Origin: Gracilimonas sp035704785
GTDB taxonomy: Bacteria; Bacteroidota; Rhodothermia; Balneolales; Balneolaceae
Reading direction: 5' to 3'
DNA: 6,089 bases
Assembly (NCBI RefSeq): GCF_035704785.1
Contig: NZ_DASSWP010000115.1
Location: forward strand, 1 to 6,089
The notes beneath the pieces are model-generated. The model ran no database searches. It had not been told where the DNA came from and saw only the letters and a list, made by a program, of their open reading frames with translations. Shown here piece after piece: positions 6,005-6,089 of the stretch (position 1 is the stretch's first letter; each line of letters opens with the position of its first letter). The translations under genes were made by a program, and so were the position numbers.

Positions 6005-6089
6005 TATCAATGTATTGTAATCTCTGACGCAACTGTTTTTTAGTATCCTCATCACAAAACGCCGCTTCGATCGCGAATTCATTCCCCCG
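6000..6089 (-). CDS. C-terminal end of an unidentified protein (cut by the right window edge)
   Basis: The minus strand is open from the window edge to a TGA at 6002-6000, giving 29 residues that begin RGNEFAIEAAFCDED and end QRLQYIDS. The tail is charged and looks helical, like a real C-terminus. Its stop codon overlaps the outer arm of the palindrome, which fits a gene convergent with ychF. A second minus-strand frame is also open through this short stretch, so the choice rests on residue composition only. I do not recognise the family. Confidence 0.4.
   Translation of the reverse strand, partial: RGNEFAIEAAFCDEDTKKQLRQRLQYIDS

Noticed and set aside
1..6089. CRISPR array, insertion sequence, prophage or defence genes
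   Set aside because: No spaced direct repeats, transposase, integrase, or nuclease/helicase defence domain is present; every long frame is housekeeping or signalling.

Overview
The window looks like a chromosomal housekeeping segment from a member of the Bacteroidota or a close relative (the Balneolota/Rhodothermota side of the FCB group is plausible). Base composition is AT-leaning, about 40% GC by eye. None of the four genes whose start lies outside another gene has a Shine-Dalgarno sequence. The ThrRS carries the PMNCPHH form of the motif-2 region that I associate with Bacteroidota. Two promoters carry the TAnnTTTG -7 box of that phylum. The genus cannot be fixed from the sequence alone.

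Layout, left to right. Positions 1-1027 (minus) hold the N-terminal half of threonyl-tRNA synthetase (thrS), cut by the left edge. A 160-bp AT-rich divergent spacer follows. Positions 1188-3326 (plus) encode a soluble sensor histidine kinase with four PAS domains and a HisKA_2/HATPase_c core, with no response regulator beside it. A tRNA-Val(GAC) gene lies at 3353-3426 (minus). The 244-bp spacer 3427-3670 separates it from the divergent nusB. It holds a promoter for each direction and, between them, an unusual inverted repeat built from TCGGT boxes. The plus-strand run nusB (3671-4138), a PPP-family metallophosphatase (4138-4815) and ychF (4836-5930) is tightly packed: nusB and the phosphatase overlap by one base (TGATG), and ychF follows after 20 bp. 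It is probably one operon.

Downstream of ychF, at 5936-6004, is a long imperfect palindrome made partly of 8-bp TGATAnnG units. It lies between ychF and the C-terminal end of an unidentified minus-strand reading frame (6000-6089) whose stop codon falls inside the palindrome.

Functionally the window is mostly translation and RNA metabolism: ThrRS, tRNA-Val, NusB (rRNA antitermination) and YchF (ribosome-associated ATPase). To these are added a signalling kinase and a small phosphatase of unknown substrate. There is no phage, IS, CRISPR or defence gene. The features least explained by known genes are the two intergenic palindromes.
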